DNA from: Selenomonas sp.
GTDB taxonomy: Bacteria; Bacillota_C; Negativicutes; Selenomonadales; Selenomonadaceae
NCBI RefSeq assembly: GCF_024699275.1
Contig: NZ_JAILPX010000017.1
Location: 1 to 43,673 of the forward strand
DNA: 43,673 bases
Direction of reading: 5' to 3'
Shown: in pieces, positions 1 through 9,338 of the stretch
How the letters are laid out: every line of letters begins with the position of its first letter
Numbering within the stretch: position 1 is the first letter of the stretch
The notes under the pieces: model-generated
Seen by the model: the letters and a program-made list of their open reading frames with translations, nothing else
What the model was told of the DNA's origin: nothing
The model's database searches: none
Translations under genes and position numbers: made by a program

Positions 1-181
1 GCGGTCTTTACTATATTGATTATTTCTGTTAAAGTATTGTTCATGGGAATCCTGTTTCTTGTGTTTTTAGTGCATACACCATGATACAGGGTTTCCTTTT
101 CTATTGCAAACAATCGACCGAGAAATATTTTACACTAAGCCGCACCTAAGGCACGGGCATTTCCCCTGAATTTGGGTAAAT
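1..181. other. Left-edge non-coding stretch
   Basis: I see no gene here. On the minus strand, shortly after the stop of the binding-protein gene, a weak hairpin (about 140-156, CCGTGCC/GGTGCGG with two wobble pairs) could act as a terminator, but the T-run after it is poor. The rest is AT-rich with no recognisable site. Confidence 0.4.
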
Positions 182-1735
182 TTACTCTACATCCAGATCG
201 GCTGTAACCTGATAATAATCACAGGCATGGGAGGTATAATTTTTCACATTGGCCTTGGAAATCATACTCATCTTAAGGAACGAACAGAAGACAAAGGCAT
301 GGTCATCCAATACCACCTGCTGCATCTGCAGGGCCAGCTGGGCGCGTTTGGCCGGATCAAATTCCCGGCTCAACTGATTTTCTAATGTGTCCAGTCTGGC
401 ACTTTGGTATTTCCCCTGATTTTTCGTTGCTGTGGAAGTTGCAAACACCGTGAACCAATATTCCGGATCGCCAGTAGGTGCCTGTACATTAGCCATGGCA
501 TAAACGTCCCAGGCCTGCGAATCCTTAACCACCTGGTTATTATCGGCCGTGTTGTTGACCTCCACCTGCATACCAATATCCTTCAACGTAGCCTGAACAG
601 ATTCGGCCAGCAATGGCAGTTCCTGCCGGCTGGGATAAGTCAGCCATTTTATGACCAGTTTCCGGCCATTCTTTTCCCGGATACCATCCCCATCAGAATC
701 CACCCAGCCAGCAGCTTCCAACACCTGTTTGGCACCTTCCGGATCAAATTTTTCCGCCTTTACCTTATCTCCGCCAAAGGCCGGCCCAGCAGGGAATACG
801 CCATTAGCCGGAAAGCCATTTCCCTCCAGAAGTTTATCCACAAAGTTTTCCTTATCAATGCCCATGGAAATTGCTTTCCGCACAGCCGGATCGGCACAGA
901 TGGATTCCGGAGCGAAGTTCATCTTCCCAAAGAAGCAGCGGGAGGTCGAAATCTGGGAAATATTATATTGTTCATTGCGGAACAGAGGATAACTTTCATA
1001 GGCCATGCCATAAGCGGCCTGCACCTCCCCGGACTGCAGGGCATTGGCCAGGGTATTGCCATCGGTAATGGTGCGAATGGTAATCTTATCCAGCTTCGGC
1101 GTGCCACCCCAATAGTTTTCGTTCTTTTTGAGGGTCAAATGATCATCCGTCTTCATATCTACAGCAATATAGGGACCTGTGCCAGCTGCCAGCCCTTTAT
1201 CAAATCCCGCATCCACATCCACAATGCAGGCATAAGGATCTCCTAAATAGTTCAGCAAGGCTGGCTTGGGTTCCTTGGTCCGAATAGTGAGTTCCTGTCC
1301 CTGGGCCTCCATGGAGTCAATCTGCAAATCCTGTGCCGCCCGCTTGTTGTTGGCAATCAAATGCTCAAAACACTGCTTGACGGCAGCAGCATCCAATTTG
1401 CGGCCACTGGAAAAATTCACATCATCCCGCAGCGTAAATTTCCAGGTGCGTGCGTCCACATTTTCCCACTTAGTCGCCAACCATGGCTGAATTTCCATAT
1501 TATCGGCGTATTTGATGAGGGTCTCACCAATACCATAGCGAATACAAGCCCAGCCCGCATAAGCATTATGCGGATTCACATCCGGTTCCTCATTGGAACT
1601 GTTGAAGGTGGTATCCCCTATCGTGAGCACCTTCCCCCCATTTCCCTGTCCTGCTGAGTTGCTGCCACAGCCTGCCAATATACCGGCACTCAGGCAGACG
1701 CCCAAAGCCATGGCCAACATTTTCTTCCATTTCAT
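182..1735 (-). CDS. ABC transporter substrate-binding lipoprotein, nickel/peptide (SBP_bac_5) family
   Basis: Extracytoplasmic solute receptor of a nickel/peptide-type ABC importer. I start it at the ATG at 1735, which follows an AAAGGAG ribosome site; an upstream in-frame ATG has none. The product (517 aa) begins with a lipoprotein signal peptide: Lys-rich n-region, hydrophobic core, lipobox LAGC at about residues 20-23. The mature part has the family's layout: an early ETLIKYADN-like segment, a YWGG-PKLDKI segment, and a DPAVRKAISMGIDK segment in the middle. Length matches NikA/OppA/DppA relatives. It is the last gene of a five-gene operon, 36 bp after the second ATPase gene. The ligand cannot be settled from sequence: nickel or a metal chelate, di/oligopeptides and opine-like compounds are all possible. 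The GC palindrome upstream of the operon makes a metal-linked substrate attractive, but that is inference. Confidence 0.88.
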   Translation of the reverse strand: MKWKKMLAMALGVCLSAGILAGCGSNSAGQGNGGKVLTIGDTTFNSSNEEPDVNPHNAYAGWACIRYGIGETLIKYADNMEIQPWLATKWENVDARTWKFTLRDDVNFSSGRKLDAAAVKQCFEHLIANNKRAAQDLQIDSMEAQGQELTIRTKEPKPALLNYLGDPYACIVDVDAGFDKGLAAGTGPYIAVDMKTDDHLTLKKNENYWGGTPKLDKITIRTITDGNTLANALQSGEVQAAYGMAYESYPLFRNEQYNISQISTSRCFFGKMNFAPESICADPAVRKAISMGIDKENFVDKLLEGNGFPANGVFPAGPAFGGDKVKAEKFDPEGAKQVLEAAGWVDSDGDGIREKNGRKLVIKWLTYPSRQELPLLAESVQATLKDIGMQVEVNNTADNNQVVKDSQAWDVYAMANVQAPTGDPEYWFTVFATSTATKNQGKYQSARLDTLENQLSREFDPAKRAQLALQMQQVVLDDHAFVFCSFLKMSMISKANVKNYTSHACDYYQVTADLDVE

Positions 1736-1771
1736 CTGTCTAAAACTCCTTTCTCTTGAACACACATAATC

Positions 1772-2530
1772 TTAAAGGACGCTGTCAATCAGCCTCCTGG
1801 TATAAGCCTGCTGCGGACGCTGAATCACATCATCCGGTATTCCCTCCTCCACAATCCGTCCTTCGTGCATGACAATAACCCGGTCACAGAAATCCTGGAC
1901 CAGCGCAATATCGTGACAGATAAAGAGATAAGCAATCCCCCGATCCTCCTGCAGACGGTTCAGCAGATCCAAAATTTCAGCCTGCACGGTCACATCCAAA
2001 GCTGAAGTAGCTTCATCCAGAATGACCAGGTCCGGCTCTATGGCCAGCGCCCGGGCGATAGCCGCCCGCTGGCACTGACCGCCACTGACCTCATGAGGAT
2101 AACGATGGGCAAACTCTGCCCCCAAACCGCAAAGGGCCAACAGATTTTGGGTTATCTGCGCTGCCTGTCCTGAACTTTTTCCCTGATTAATCAGACTTTC
2201 ACCAATACCATCGCCCAACGTACAGCGCGGATCGAAACTATCCACGGGATTTTGAAAGACCATCTGCATCCGGGTATATGCCTTTTTCAGCTTCTTCCCC
2301 TTCGCCCTGGTTATATCCTCCCCCGCCAACAGGACCTGTCCAACTGTCGGCTCCAGTAACAACGCAATAATCTTAGCCACCGTGGTCTTGCCGCTGCCGC
2401 TTTCGCCGATAAGCGCCAGCTTTTCTCCCTTATACACATCAAAGCTCACGTCATCTACAGCCAGAATCTCCGTTCCATCCCGACGCGGAAAAGTCTGTTT
2501 AAGATGCCTGACTTGCAAGATTTCGTCCAT
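1772..2530 (-). CDS. ABC transporter ATP-binding protein (DppF/NikE type)
   Basis: Second cytoplasmic ATPase of the nickel/peptide importer (252 aa). Visible motifs are Walker A GESGSGKTT near residue 42, the signature VSGGQCQRAAIARAL, and Walker B DLVILDEATSALDVTVQ followed by the H-loop FICHDIALV. The C-terminal oligopeptide-binding extension seen in many OppF/DppF proteins is short here, as in NikE. The reading frame starts inside the 3' end of the preceding ATPase gene (about 32 bp overlap), so the two are probably translationally coupled and form a heterodimer. Confidence 0.9.
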   Translation of the reverse strand: MDEILQVRHLKQTFPRRDGTEILAVDDVSFDVYKGEKLALIGESGSGKTTVAKIIALLLEPTVGQVLLAGEDITRAKGKKLKKAYTRMQMVFQNPVDSFDPRCTLGDGIGESLINQGKSSGQAAQITQNLLALCGLGAEFAHRYPHEVSGGQCQRAAIARALAIEPDLVILDEATSALDVTVQAEILDLLNRLQEDRGIAYLFICHDIALVQDFCDRVIVMHEGRIVEEGIPDDVIQRPQQAYTRRLIDSVL

Positions 2531-3320
2531 AACCTGTCATTGACCTCCTGAGCCGCGGCACCGCCGCCAAAAGTTTTTGCGTATAGGAAGACTGCGGATT
2601 TTCCAGGATATTCTCAGCCCTTCCATACTCCACCATCTCGCCTTGATGAAGGACCAGCATGCTATCTGCCATTGCCCGGATAACACCAATATTATGGGTC
2701 ACCAGAATAATCGCGGTACCAAAGAGTTTACGGGCCAATAGCATTTCCTCAATGACCTGACGCTGCACAGTAACATCTAGTGCCGATGTGGGTTCATCTG
2801 CCAACAGAATCTTGGGCTTTAAGAGCATAGCCGCCGCCACGCCCACCCTTTGTTGCATACCACCGGAAAGTTCAAAGGGATAACTTTGCCAAATCCGTTC
2901 TGGATCCTTGAATCCGAAGCGGTCGAATAGTGCACAGGCTTCCGCTTGCACAGCCCGCCCCCTATCATGGCCATGGGCAGCCATCATTTCCTGTAACTGT
3001 GCACCCACGGTACGGATAGGACAAAAACTATTGCCTGCCATCTGAAAGATCATGCCGATTTCCGCACCACTGATCTCCTGCATTTTCTCAGCCCTAATAT
3101 CCGGCAAATCCAGGTCCTTATAGTATATATCGCCTCGGGTAACCAGCCCATCCCGGCCCAGCATCCCTAGAGCTGCCTTGAGCAATGTAGACTTGCCACT
3201 GCCACTTTCCCCTACAATGCCCAGGATTTCTCCTTCCTCCAGGGAAAAACAGATATCATGAACAGCTATTTTCCCATTGTAACAAATATCCACATGTTCA
3301 TAACGAATGATTTCCGACAT
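2499..3320 (-). CDS. ABC transporter ATP-binding protein (DppD/NikD type)
   Basis: First ATPase of the importer (273 aa). Walker A is GESGSGKST, the Q-loop lies in MIFQMAGNSF, the signature is ELSGGMQQRVGVAAAML, and Walker B is ILLADEPTSALDVTVQ with H-loop LVTHNIGV. The C-terminal tail runs into the overlapping second ATPase gene. It follows the permease gene by 12 bp, consistent with one transcript. NikD versus DppD cannot be separated by motif reading alone. Confidence 0.9.
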   Translation of the reverse strand: MSEIIRYEHVDICYNGKIAVHDICFSLEEGEILGIVGESGSGKSTLLKAALGMLGRDGLVTRGDIYYKDLDLPDIRAEKMQEISGAEIGMIFQMAGNSFCPIRTVGAQLQEMMAAHGHDRGRAVQAEACALFDRFGFKDPERIWQSYPFELSGGMQQRVGVAAAMLLKPKILLADEPTSALDVTVQRQVIEEMLLARKLFGTAIILVTHNIGVIRAMADSMLVLHQGEMVEYGRAENILENPQSSYTQKLLAAVPRLRRSMTGYGRNLASQAS

Positions 3321-3332
3321 GATTATCTCCTG

Positions 3333-4190
3333 TTAAGTTCTATTCTTGGGATCCAAATAATCCCGCACTGCATCGCCCAACAAATTAAAAATCGTCACCG
3401 ACAGAAAGATCGCAAAGCCCGGGGCCAACGTCACCCATGGCTGAATGGGCAAAAGGTTCCGGGTATCGCTCACCATACTGCCCCATTCCGGAATCGGCGG
3501 TTTTGCCCCCAACCCCAGAAAGGATAAGCCCGCCAGTTCCATCATCATGGTGCCGATATCCAGCATGGCCGTCACCAGGATAGGACCAGCAATATTGGGA
3601 ATTACATGCTTGCGAATCCGTTTCAGGGTACCACTGCCCGCCATCCTGGCAGCCTGCATAAAAGCCGCTGACTGCAAAGCCAAGGTCTGACTGCGGGCCA
3701 GCCGCGCATATTTGGGCCAGCTGATGGCCGCCAGCGCCAGGATGGCATTGTGAACGCCCCCCCCCAATACTGCGGCCACAGCCAAAGCAAATACCAGTCC
3801 GGGAAAGGCCAAAAACATATCCGATAACCGCATCAGTACCGTGTCTACTTTCTTCCCGGCTCCAGCACAGACAATGCCGATGGAACTGCCCAATAAGGTG
3901 ACGAATCCCACCAGCAGCAGGGTGGAAAAGATACTGGTCTTGCTGCCGGCAATAACCCGGGAAAGCATATCCCGCCCATACCGGTCCGTCCCCAGCCAAT
4001 GTTCGGCCGATGGCGGTGCCTTAGTCAGCGTCATATCCTGCAAATAGGGATCATAAGGACAAAGCTGCTCACTGAAGAACGCTGCAATCAGCAGGAGCAA
4101 TGCCAGCCCCCCAAAGATATAGAGTTTTCTCTGCAGGCAATTTTGCCGTACATTCTGTACCCGAACGGTAGGTACTGCTGTCTGGTTCAT
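3333..4190 (-). CDS. ABC transporter permease (DppC/NikC type)
   Basis: Inner-membrane channel subunit (285 aa) of the nickel/peptide importer. An N-terminal cytoplasmic stretch and first membrane helix (about 26-43) lead to the family motif GTDRYGRDMLSRVIAGSKTS, the usual OppC_N to BPD_transp_1 junction, then five more helices. The EAA loop that contacts the ATPase lies around AARMAGSGTLKRIRKHVIPN. Its start overlaps the stop of the upstream permease gene by 4 bp (ATGA), indicating coupling. Confidence 0.9.
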   Translation of the reverse strand: MNQTAVPTVRVQNVRQNCLQRKLYIFGGLALLLLIAAFFSEQLCPYDPYLQDMTLTKAPPSAEHWLGTDRYGRDMLSRVIAGSKTSIFSTLLLVGFVTLLGSSIGIVCAGAGKKVDTVLMRLSDMFLAFPGLVFALAVAAVLGGGVHNAILALAAISWPKYARLARSQTLALQSAAFMQAARMAGSGTLKRIRKHVIPNIAGPILVTAMLDIGTMMMELAGLSFLGLGAKPPIPEWGSMVSDTRNLLPIQPWVTLAPGFAIFLSVTIFNLLGDAVRDYLDPKNRT

Positions 4191-5128
4191 CTGCTATTCA
4201 CCTCCAGCCGGATTCGTGGATCAAGATGATGATAGAGCAGATCTGCCGCCAGATTGACAAACACATAAATAATGGCCATCCACATCACGTAAGCCTGAAT
4301 AATCGGATAGTCCCGCATATTGATGGCATCTACTGCCAATTTACCCACACCATCCCACATAAAGATGCTTTCAATGATGGCCGTTCCCCCCAGCAGACTG
4401 CCAATGGATAAGGCCAGCAAAGTCATAAGAGTCAGCATGGCAGCCTTCATCACATTTTTCCAAAGGATAACCTTAGCACTTATCCCCCGTGCCCTGGCTC
4501 CCAGCACATAGTCTTTATTCAGTTCTTCCAACACTGCAGAACGCACCTGCCGCATGTACTTGGCGGACATGGCAATGGACAAGGTCAGTGTAGGCATAAG
4601 GGCACTTTGCAGATCTGTGCCCGTAGCAATCACCGGCAGGACCCGCAACTGAATCCCCAAAAACTCCAGCAGAAGCATGGCCACAAAAAAATTGGGCATC
4701 GCATTCCCCAGGAAACTGCCGAAACGCAGCAGAATGTCCAGCACCGTATCTTGACGTATCGCCGCCAAGATGCCACAGGGCAAAGAAATAAGTACCGTCA
4801 AAAAAATAGAAAACGCAGTCAGCAACAATGTCGCCGGCAATTTGCGCAAAAAAGAAGTCAGCACATCTTCCCCGGTCACATAACTGATGCCCATATTCCC
4901 ATGAAGCATATCCCAAAGCCAGTTCAGATATTGCTGCCAAAAGGGCAGATTAAGCCCCAATGCCTCTTTGCGTTCGTCAATGACTTCCTGGGCCACTTCT
5001 ATTCCCCGGTTGCTATACATTTCCGTCACAGCGTCACTGCCCGCCAAATACATCAGCAAAAATGACAGGAAGGTGATTCCTAATAAAATCGGTATTAATT
5101 GCATAAAACGCCGCATAGCGTAATCCAT
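4187..5128 (-). CDS. ABC transporter permease (DppB/NikB type)
   Basis: First gene of the importer operon and the other half of the channel (313 aa). The N-terminus MRRFMQLIPILLGITFLSF is the typical first helix of DppB/NikB proteins. The family loop with GLNLPFWQQYLNWLW and the LPATLLLTAFS helix follow, and the EAA loop is around YVLGARARGISAKVILWKNV. The start ATG is preceded by an AGAGGAGG ribosome site at about 5139-5149. Transcription probably begins upstream at the promoter around 5158-5186. Confidence 0.9.
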   Translation of the reverse strand: MDYAMRRFMQLIPILLGITFLSFLLMYLAGSDAVTEMYSNRGIEVAQEVIDERKEALGLNLPFWQQYLNWLWDMLHGNMGISYVTGEDVLTSFLRKLPATLLLTAFSIFLTVLISLPCGILAAIRQDTVLDILLRFGSFLGNAMPNFFVAMLLLEFLGIQLRVLPVIATGTDLQSALMPTLTLSIAMSAKYMRQVRSAVLEELNKDYVLGARARGISAKVILWKNVMKAAMLTLMTLLALSIGSLLGGTAIIESIFMWDGVGKLAVDAINMRDYPIIQAYVMWMAIIYVFVNLAADLLYHHLDPRIRLEVNSR

Positions 5129-5157
5129 GCCTGATACTGCCTCCTCTTATGGCTATG

Positions 5158-5186
5158 ATATCTAAATCTTAGCCTATTTACACCAA
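5158..5186 (-). promoter_or_regulatory. Candidate promoter of the ABC importer operon
   Basis: Reading the minus strand, TTGGTG (5181-5186) and AGATAT (5158-5163) are 17 bp apart, a plausible vegetative promoter about 30 bp before the first permease gene. An overlapping alternative, TTATCT-17-TAAGAT, is also possible. The GC palindrome at 5196-5207 lies just upstream in either case. Confidence 0.4.
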
Positions 5187-5195
5187 TAAGATAAG

Positions 5196-5207
5196 CCCCC
5201 TAGGGGG
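5196..5207. promoter_or_regulatory. Perfect CCCCCTAGGGGG palindrome, candidate operator
   Basis: A 12-bp perfect GC palindrome in an AT-rich intergenic region, immediately upstream of the likely -35 of the ABC importer operon and outside the msrA-like gene's terminator. It is not followed by a T-run on either strand and has no loop, so it is not a terminator. GC-tract dyads with AT-rich flanks are typical of operators of the CsoR/RcnR family of metal-sensing repressors. That assignment is inference; no such regulator gene is in the window. Confidence 0.45.
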
Positions 5208-5238
5208 ATGAAAAGAAGAGGATTCACTACAAAATACA

Positions 5239-5300
5239 TAAAAAACTCCCTTAGCACTAAAAAGCACGAACCAATCATGCTCATTCAGCACTAAGGAAGT
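5239..5300 (-). terminator. Long hairpin terminator of the mutA-mutB-meaB-msrA-like operon
   Basis: In the minus-strand RNA an outer stem of about 14 bp (ACTTCCTTAGTGCT with AGTGCTAAGGGAGT) holds an inner hairpin (AGCATGA/TCGTGCT) and is followed by six T. The G-U pairs close only in minus-strand RNA, so the element belongs to the operon ending at 5329. Confidence 0.85.
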
Positions 5301-5328
5301 CTTAATCCTGCGCGTAATGTTATTTTCC

Positions 5329-5892
5329 CTAAAACCTTACATACGCCCGCAGTTTTTCAAAATCAATATAGGTTTCCGTCTCAGGATGACGGATAAGATA
5401 ATCCTGATGCTCAGCCTCTGCAGGCTGAAAACGCTGCAAAGGTTTCGCCAAAGCCCATAACTGTCTTGCCTGCTTTGGGTTGCTATTGGGATCATTGACA
5501 ATCAGCCCGGCCGTTCCAGCCGCAGGAACCTTGCCGCGATTGGCGATAAAGTTAAGATGCAGCTGCACCTGAGGCTCATCCTCCGCATCCCCGTAGAATA
5601 CCCCAGCTCGATACATTGCCCCTCTGGCCTTTCCCTGACCGTCAGGTACATAAGGATTTACCACCCCAAAAAGCAAATCCATCAGCTGGGAAATATCCAT
5701 CTTCTTGGGATTGTAAGCTATTTCCACCCCCATATAGGCCTTGACCCTGCCACTGGCTACGGCTGGGAAATCGACATCCCCTTCGCCATTGATGTAGCCT
5801 GTACGCACAGCTGTAACCCCTGGTACAGGGAGAAAAACGGCTTGCAATTCATGAAAATCGCCACCAGAAAAATAGATTTTCTTCGTATACAA
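5329..5892 (-). CDS. MsrA-fold protein without cysteine (probable non-catalytic methionine sulfoxide reductase homologue)
   Basis: The protein (187 aa) aligns by eye over the whole MsrA family: the N-terminal GGCFWG block, PGV...GY-GG, SGR, VEI-Y, GQG---G--YRAGVFY, and F-PAE--HQDYL near the end. The catalytic block, however, reads GGDFHE: the nucleophilic Cys is Asp (codon GAT) and the Trp is His. The Asp of the usual QG-D-G-QYR block is Ala. There is no cysteine in the protein, so the known MsrA chemistry and disulfide recycling are impossible. I start it at TTG 5892, which has a GGGGTGA ribosome site overlapping the meaB stop; the longer ATG frame would run deep into meaB. It is the last gene of the cobalamin-riboswitch operon, 4 bp after meaB, and ends in a strong terminator. 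The function is unknown; a binding or structural role is inference. Confidence 0.8.
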   Translation of the reverse strand: MYTKKIYFSGGDFHELQAVFLPVPGVTAVRTGYINGEGDVDFPAVASGRVKAYMGVEIAYNPKKMDISQLMDLLFGVVNPYVPDGQGKARGAMYRAGVFYGDAEDEPQVQLHLNFIANRGKVPAAGTAGLIVNDPNSNPKQARQLWALAKPLQRFQPAEAEHQDYLIRHPETETYIDFEKLRAYVRF

Positions 5893-5896
5893 ATAC

Positions 5897-7090
5897 TCAC
5901 CCCTTTTCCTGGACAGGATGAAAGATATCCACCTGCCGATGAGCCGCCCGCTCCACATCAAAGAGTTTCACCAGTTCTGCCACCGCCTGGGTTGGGGAAA
6001 TGGTGCCATCCAGCACCGCTTCCCGAACCTCCGGCATGCGGCCCGTAATCACCGGGTCCTCGAAGAACAGATTATGCAGATGCTCGTCAATCATGCTGTG
6101 CATCCAATCCAATAGCTGACCATCTCGGCGTTTATTCCAAATGCCACTCTTCAGTGTATTATCCTGAAAACCCTTGATAACTGCCCAAAGTTCCTTGAGT
6201 CCGGTCTTTTCCAAAGCGGAACACATATAGGCATGGGTGGGCCAGCCGGGCGTAGCCGGACGGATATATTCCAACATCCGCTCATACTGTCCTCTGGACA
6301 CCTTGGCCTTCAAGAGATTATCCCCGTCCGCTTTATTGATGACAATAGCATCCGCCAGTTCCATGATGCCTTTCTTGATGCCCTGCAATTCATCCCCGGC
6401 ACCGGTAAGCACCACCAGCAGGAAGAAATCCACCATGGACCGCACGGTGGTTTCTGACTGCCCCACCCCTACGGTCTCAATGATGATCACATCATAGCCG
6501 GCTGCTTCACACATCAACATGGTTTCCCGGCTCTTGCGGGCAACACCACCTAATGTTCCTCCCGCTGGCGAAGGACGGATAAAAGCCTCCCGCCGCCGGG
6601 ACAAGGTCCCCATCCGGGTCTTATCCCCCAGTATAGAGCCTTTCGTTACGGAACTGGTGGGATCCACCGTCAACACCGCTACCCGGTGACCAGCATCACA
6701 AAGCATATTGCCAAAAGCTTCAATCATGGTGCTTTTCCCTGCACCAGGCACCCCGGTAATACCGATGCGCAAGGCATTGCCTGTATGGGGCAGCAGCCTT
6801 TGCAGCACCCGCTGGGCCTTGGCAAAATGCCGGGGACTATTGCTTTCAATCAGCGTAATGGCCCGGGATAAGGTCATCCTGTCTCCCTGCAGCACACCAG
6901 CCACATAATCATCCTCGGACATCACCAACCGCTTCTTGGGCTTCATCTTCCCGCTTTGCAGGTCAGGATTGATGTTCCCCACGGTGGTATCCTTAATGCC
7001 ATCAATGCCGCCCATCACAGAACAAGCAAAGTTATCATTTTTTTCTTCTGGCACCCAGCTTGGCTTTGATGTCGTATACTTCTGTTCCAT
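5897..7090 (-). CDS. meaB: Methylmalonyl-CoA mutase-associated GTPase (MeaB/ArgK family)
   Basis: G3E-family GTPase chaperone that protects methylmalonyl-CoA mutase and gates adenosylcobalamin loading. The P-loop GVPGAGKST is at about residues 113-121; a DPTSS segment, the ETVGVGQSE switch region and the NKAD base-specificity motif follow, and the C-terminal dimerisation arm is present. At 397 aa it has an N-terminal extension of about 50 residues before the conserved core, longer than E. coli ArgK/YgfD. Two adjacent ATG codons are possible; I prefer the second (7090), 5 nt after AAGGAGG. It lies 46 bp after mutB and 4 bp before the MsrA-like gene, in the same riboswitch-controlled operon. 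Confidence 0.93.
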   Translation of the reverse strand: MEQKYTTSKPSWVPEEKNDNFACSVMGGIDGIKDTTVGNINPDLQSGKMKPKKRLVMSEDDYVAGVLQGDRMTLSRAITLIESNSPRHFAKAQRVLQRLLPHTGNALRIGITGVPGAGKSTMIEAFGNMLCDAGHRVAVLTVDPTSSVTKGSILGDKTRMGTLSRRREAFIRPSPAGGTLGGVARKSRETMLMCEAAGYDVIIIETVGVGQSETTVRSMVDFFLLVVLTGAGDELQGIKKGIMELADAIVINKADGDNLLKAKVSRGQYERMLEYIRPATPGWPTHAYMCSALEKTGLKELWAVIKGFQDNTLKSGIWNKRRDGQLLDWMHSMIDEHLHNLFFEDPVITGRMPEVREAVLDGTISPTQAVAELVKLFDVERAAHRQVDIFHPVQEKG

Positions 7091-7136
7091 CATTGCCTCC
7101 TTGTAAGCCTTCCCCTTCAGCTTTACCTCAACTTAT

Positions 7137-9338
7137 TTATTCTGCAGCCAATTCCTCCTTTGCCCGGTCAAGGAGCAAAGTCAGCAGCTTAATACCGGCC
7201 TCAGGAATATTGGTGCCCGGAGCAAAGATGGCCACTGCACCATGTTTATAGAGATTGTCATAATCCTGTACCGGAATTACGCCGCCGATACAGACCATGA
7301 TATCCTCCCGGCCCAGTTTCTTGAGTTCATCCACCAGTTGGGGCAAAAGGGTATTATGACCTGCGGCCAAGGAACTGAACCCCACCATATGCACATCGTT
7401 GTCCACAGCATCCTGGGCCGTTTCCTCCGGCGTCTGAAACAGCGGGCCCACATCCACATCCCAGCCCATATCGGCAAAGGATGAGGCAATGACTTTCTGC
7501 CCCCGGTCATGGCCGTCCTGTCCCATCTTCGCCACAAAGATACGGGGACGACGTCCCGTGAGGTCCTCAAATTCATCGGCCATGGCCCGGGCCTTATCCA
7601 ATTCGGTCTTATCGGTAAACTCCGAAGAATAGACTCCGGAAATGGTATGAATGACCGCCTGATAACGACCGGAAACCTTCTCCACTGCATCGGAAATTTC
7701 GCCCAAAGATGCCCGGACACGGGCTGCTTCCACTGCACATTCCAAAAGATTGCCGTTGTCCCGGCTGTCAGCAGCTTTAGTAATCGCCTCCAGCGCCCGG
7801 CGCACATCATCTGCATTGCGTTCACGCCGCAGTTTTTCCAAACGTTCCACCTGCGCATTGCGGACGGCCGTATTGTCGATGGCCAGGATTTCCAAAGGGT
7901 CTTCCTTTTCCAAACGATATTTATTCAACCCTACAATCGTTTCATTGCCAGAATCGATCTGGGCCTGCCGGCGAGCCGCTGCTTCCTCAATCCGCATCTT
8001 AGGCAGCCCCGTAGAAATGGCCTTGGCCATCCCGCCCAGTGCCTCTACTTCCTGAATATGTGCCCAGGCCCGGCGAATGATTTCGTTGGTAAGTGCCTCC
8101 ACGTAGTAGGAACCGCCCCAGGGGTCGATAATCTTGCAGACCTGCGTTTCATCCTGAATGTAGAGCTGGGTATTGCGGGCAATACGGGCCGAAAAGTCCG
8201 TTGGCAGAGCAATGGCTTCATCCAGTGCATTCGTATGCAGGGACTGGGTATGGCCCAAAGCTGCACCCATGGCTTCCATAGCCGTACGGGAAATGTTATT
8301 GAATGGATCCTGAGCCGTAAGGGACCAGCCGGAAGTCTGGCAATGGGTTCTAAGGGCCATGGACTTAGGTTCCTTAGCCCCAAAGGACTTGACAATCTTT
8401 GCCCAAAGTACCCGGGCCGCCCGCATCTTGGCCACTTCCATAAAGTAATTCTTCCCGATGGCCCAGAAGAAGGACAGGCGCTTGGCAAAGGCATCCACCG
8501 GCAGTCCTGCATTGATACCTGTACGGATATATTCCAATCCGTCTGCCAAGGTGTACCCCAGTTCGATATCTGCCGGTGCGCCCGCTTCCTGCATATGATA
8601 GCCAGAAATGGAAATGCTGTTGAATTTCGGCATGTATTTCGTGGTGTATTCAAAGATATCCCCAATGATGCGCATGGACATTTCCGGCGGATAGATATAA
8701 GTATTACGCACCATGAACTCCTTGAGGATATCGTTCTGAATGGTGCCCGCCATGATTTTCTTATCCACGCCCTGTTCCACACCGGACTGGATAAAGAAGG
8801 CCAAGATAGGCAGTACCGCTCCATTCATGGTCATGGATACGGACATCTGATCCAAAGGAATACCGGAGAACAGGATATTCATATCCAGCATGGAACAGAC
8901 CGACACACCGGCCTTGCCAACATCCCCAACAACGCGAGGATTATCCGCATCATAGCCACGATGCGTAGGCAGGTCAAAGGCAATGGACAAACCTTTCTGC
9001 CCTGCAGCCAGGTTGCGGCGATAAAAGGCATTGGATTCCTCTGCCGTAGAAAACCCGGCATACTGACGCACCGTCCAGGGACGAAACACATACATGGTGG
9101 AATAGGGCCCCCGCAAGCAGGGCGGAATGCCACTGGCAAAATCCAAATGGTTCATATGATCATATTCATCATGATTGTAGAGGGGTTTTACCGGTATATG
9201 TTCCATTGTACGGCGGGTATACGCATCAAAGTCTGCCCCGGCCTGGGCTTGGAAAAGCTTTTCCCAGACTTTTCCATCCGCTCCTGTCGGTTCCCGCAGA
9301 CTCATATTGGTAAAGTCAGGATTCGTGAAATTACGCAT
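7137..9338 (-). CDS. mutB: Methylmalonyl-CoA mutase large (catalytic, B12-binding) subunit
   Basis: Interconverts succinyl-CoA and methylmalonyl-CoA with adenosylcobalamin, the key step of the succinate-propionate pathway. The 733-aa product has the N-terminal TIM-barrel substrate domain (with [11 protein letters not shown] and the TLQ-type [10 protein letters not shown] region) and a C-terminal cobalamin domain. The latter has the base-off motif DGHDRG at about 608-613 with its axial His, plus the [10 protein letters not shown] and IGGVIP segments that line the cofactor loop. It starts 1 nt into the stop of mutA (TAATG), so the two subunits are translationally coupled, as expected for a heterodimer. 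Confidence 0.96.
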   Translation of the reverse strand: MRNFTNPDFTNMSLREPTGADGKVWEKLFQAQAGADFDAYTRRTMEHIPVKPLYNHDEYDHMNHLDFASGIPPCLRGPYSTMYVFRPWTVRQYAGFSTAEESNAFYRRNLAAGQKGLSIAFDLPTHRGYDADNPRVVGDVGKAGVSVCSMLDMNILFSGIPLDQMSVSMTMNGAVLPILAFFIQSGVEQGVDKKIMAGTIQNDILKEFMVRNTYIYPPEMSMRIIGDIFEYTTKYMPKFNSISISGYHMQEAGAPADIELGYTLADGLEYIRTGINAGLPVDAFAKRLSFFWAIGKNYFMEVAKMRAARVLWAKIVKSFGAKEPKSMALRTHCQTSGWSLTAQDPFNNISRTAMEAMGAALGHTQSLHTNALDEAIALPTDFSARIARNTQLYIQDETQVCKIIDPWGGSYYVEALTNEIIRRAWAHIQEVEALGGMAKAISTGLPKMRIEEAAARRQAQIDSGNETIVGLNKYRLEKEDPLEILAIDNTAVRNAQVERLEKLRRERNADDVRRALEAITKAADSRDNGNLLECAVEAARVRASLGEISDAVEKVSGRYQAVIHTISGVYSSEFTDKTELDKARAMADEFEDLTGRRPRIFVAKMGQDGHDRGQKVIASSFADMGWDVDVGPLFQTPEETAQDAVDNDVHMVGFSSLAAGHNTLLPQLVDELKKLGREDIMVCIGGVIPVQDYDNLYKHGAVAIFAPGTNIPEAGIKLLTLLLDRAKEELAAE

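Noticed and set aside
5840..5870. Possible selenocysteine at the MsrA catalytic position
   Set aside because: The codon is GAT (Asp), not TGA; there is no selenocysteine insertion possibility.
5890..5961. Longer ATG start for the MsrA-like gene
   Set aside because: It would overlap meaB by about 65 bp and has no ribosome site; TTG 5892 has one.
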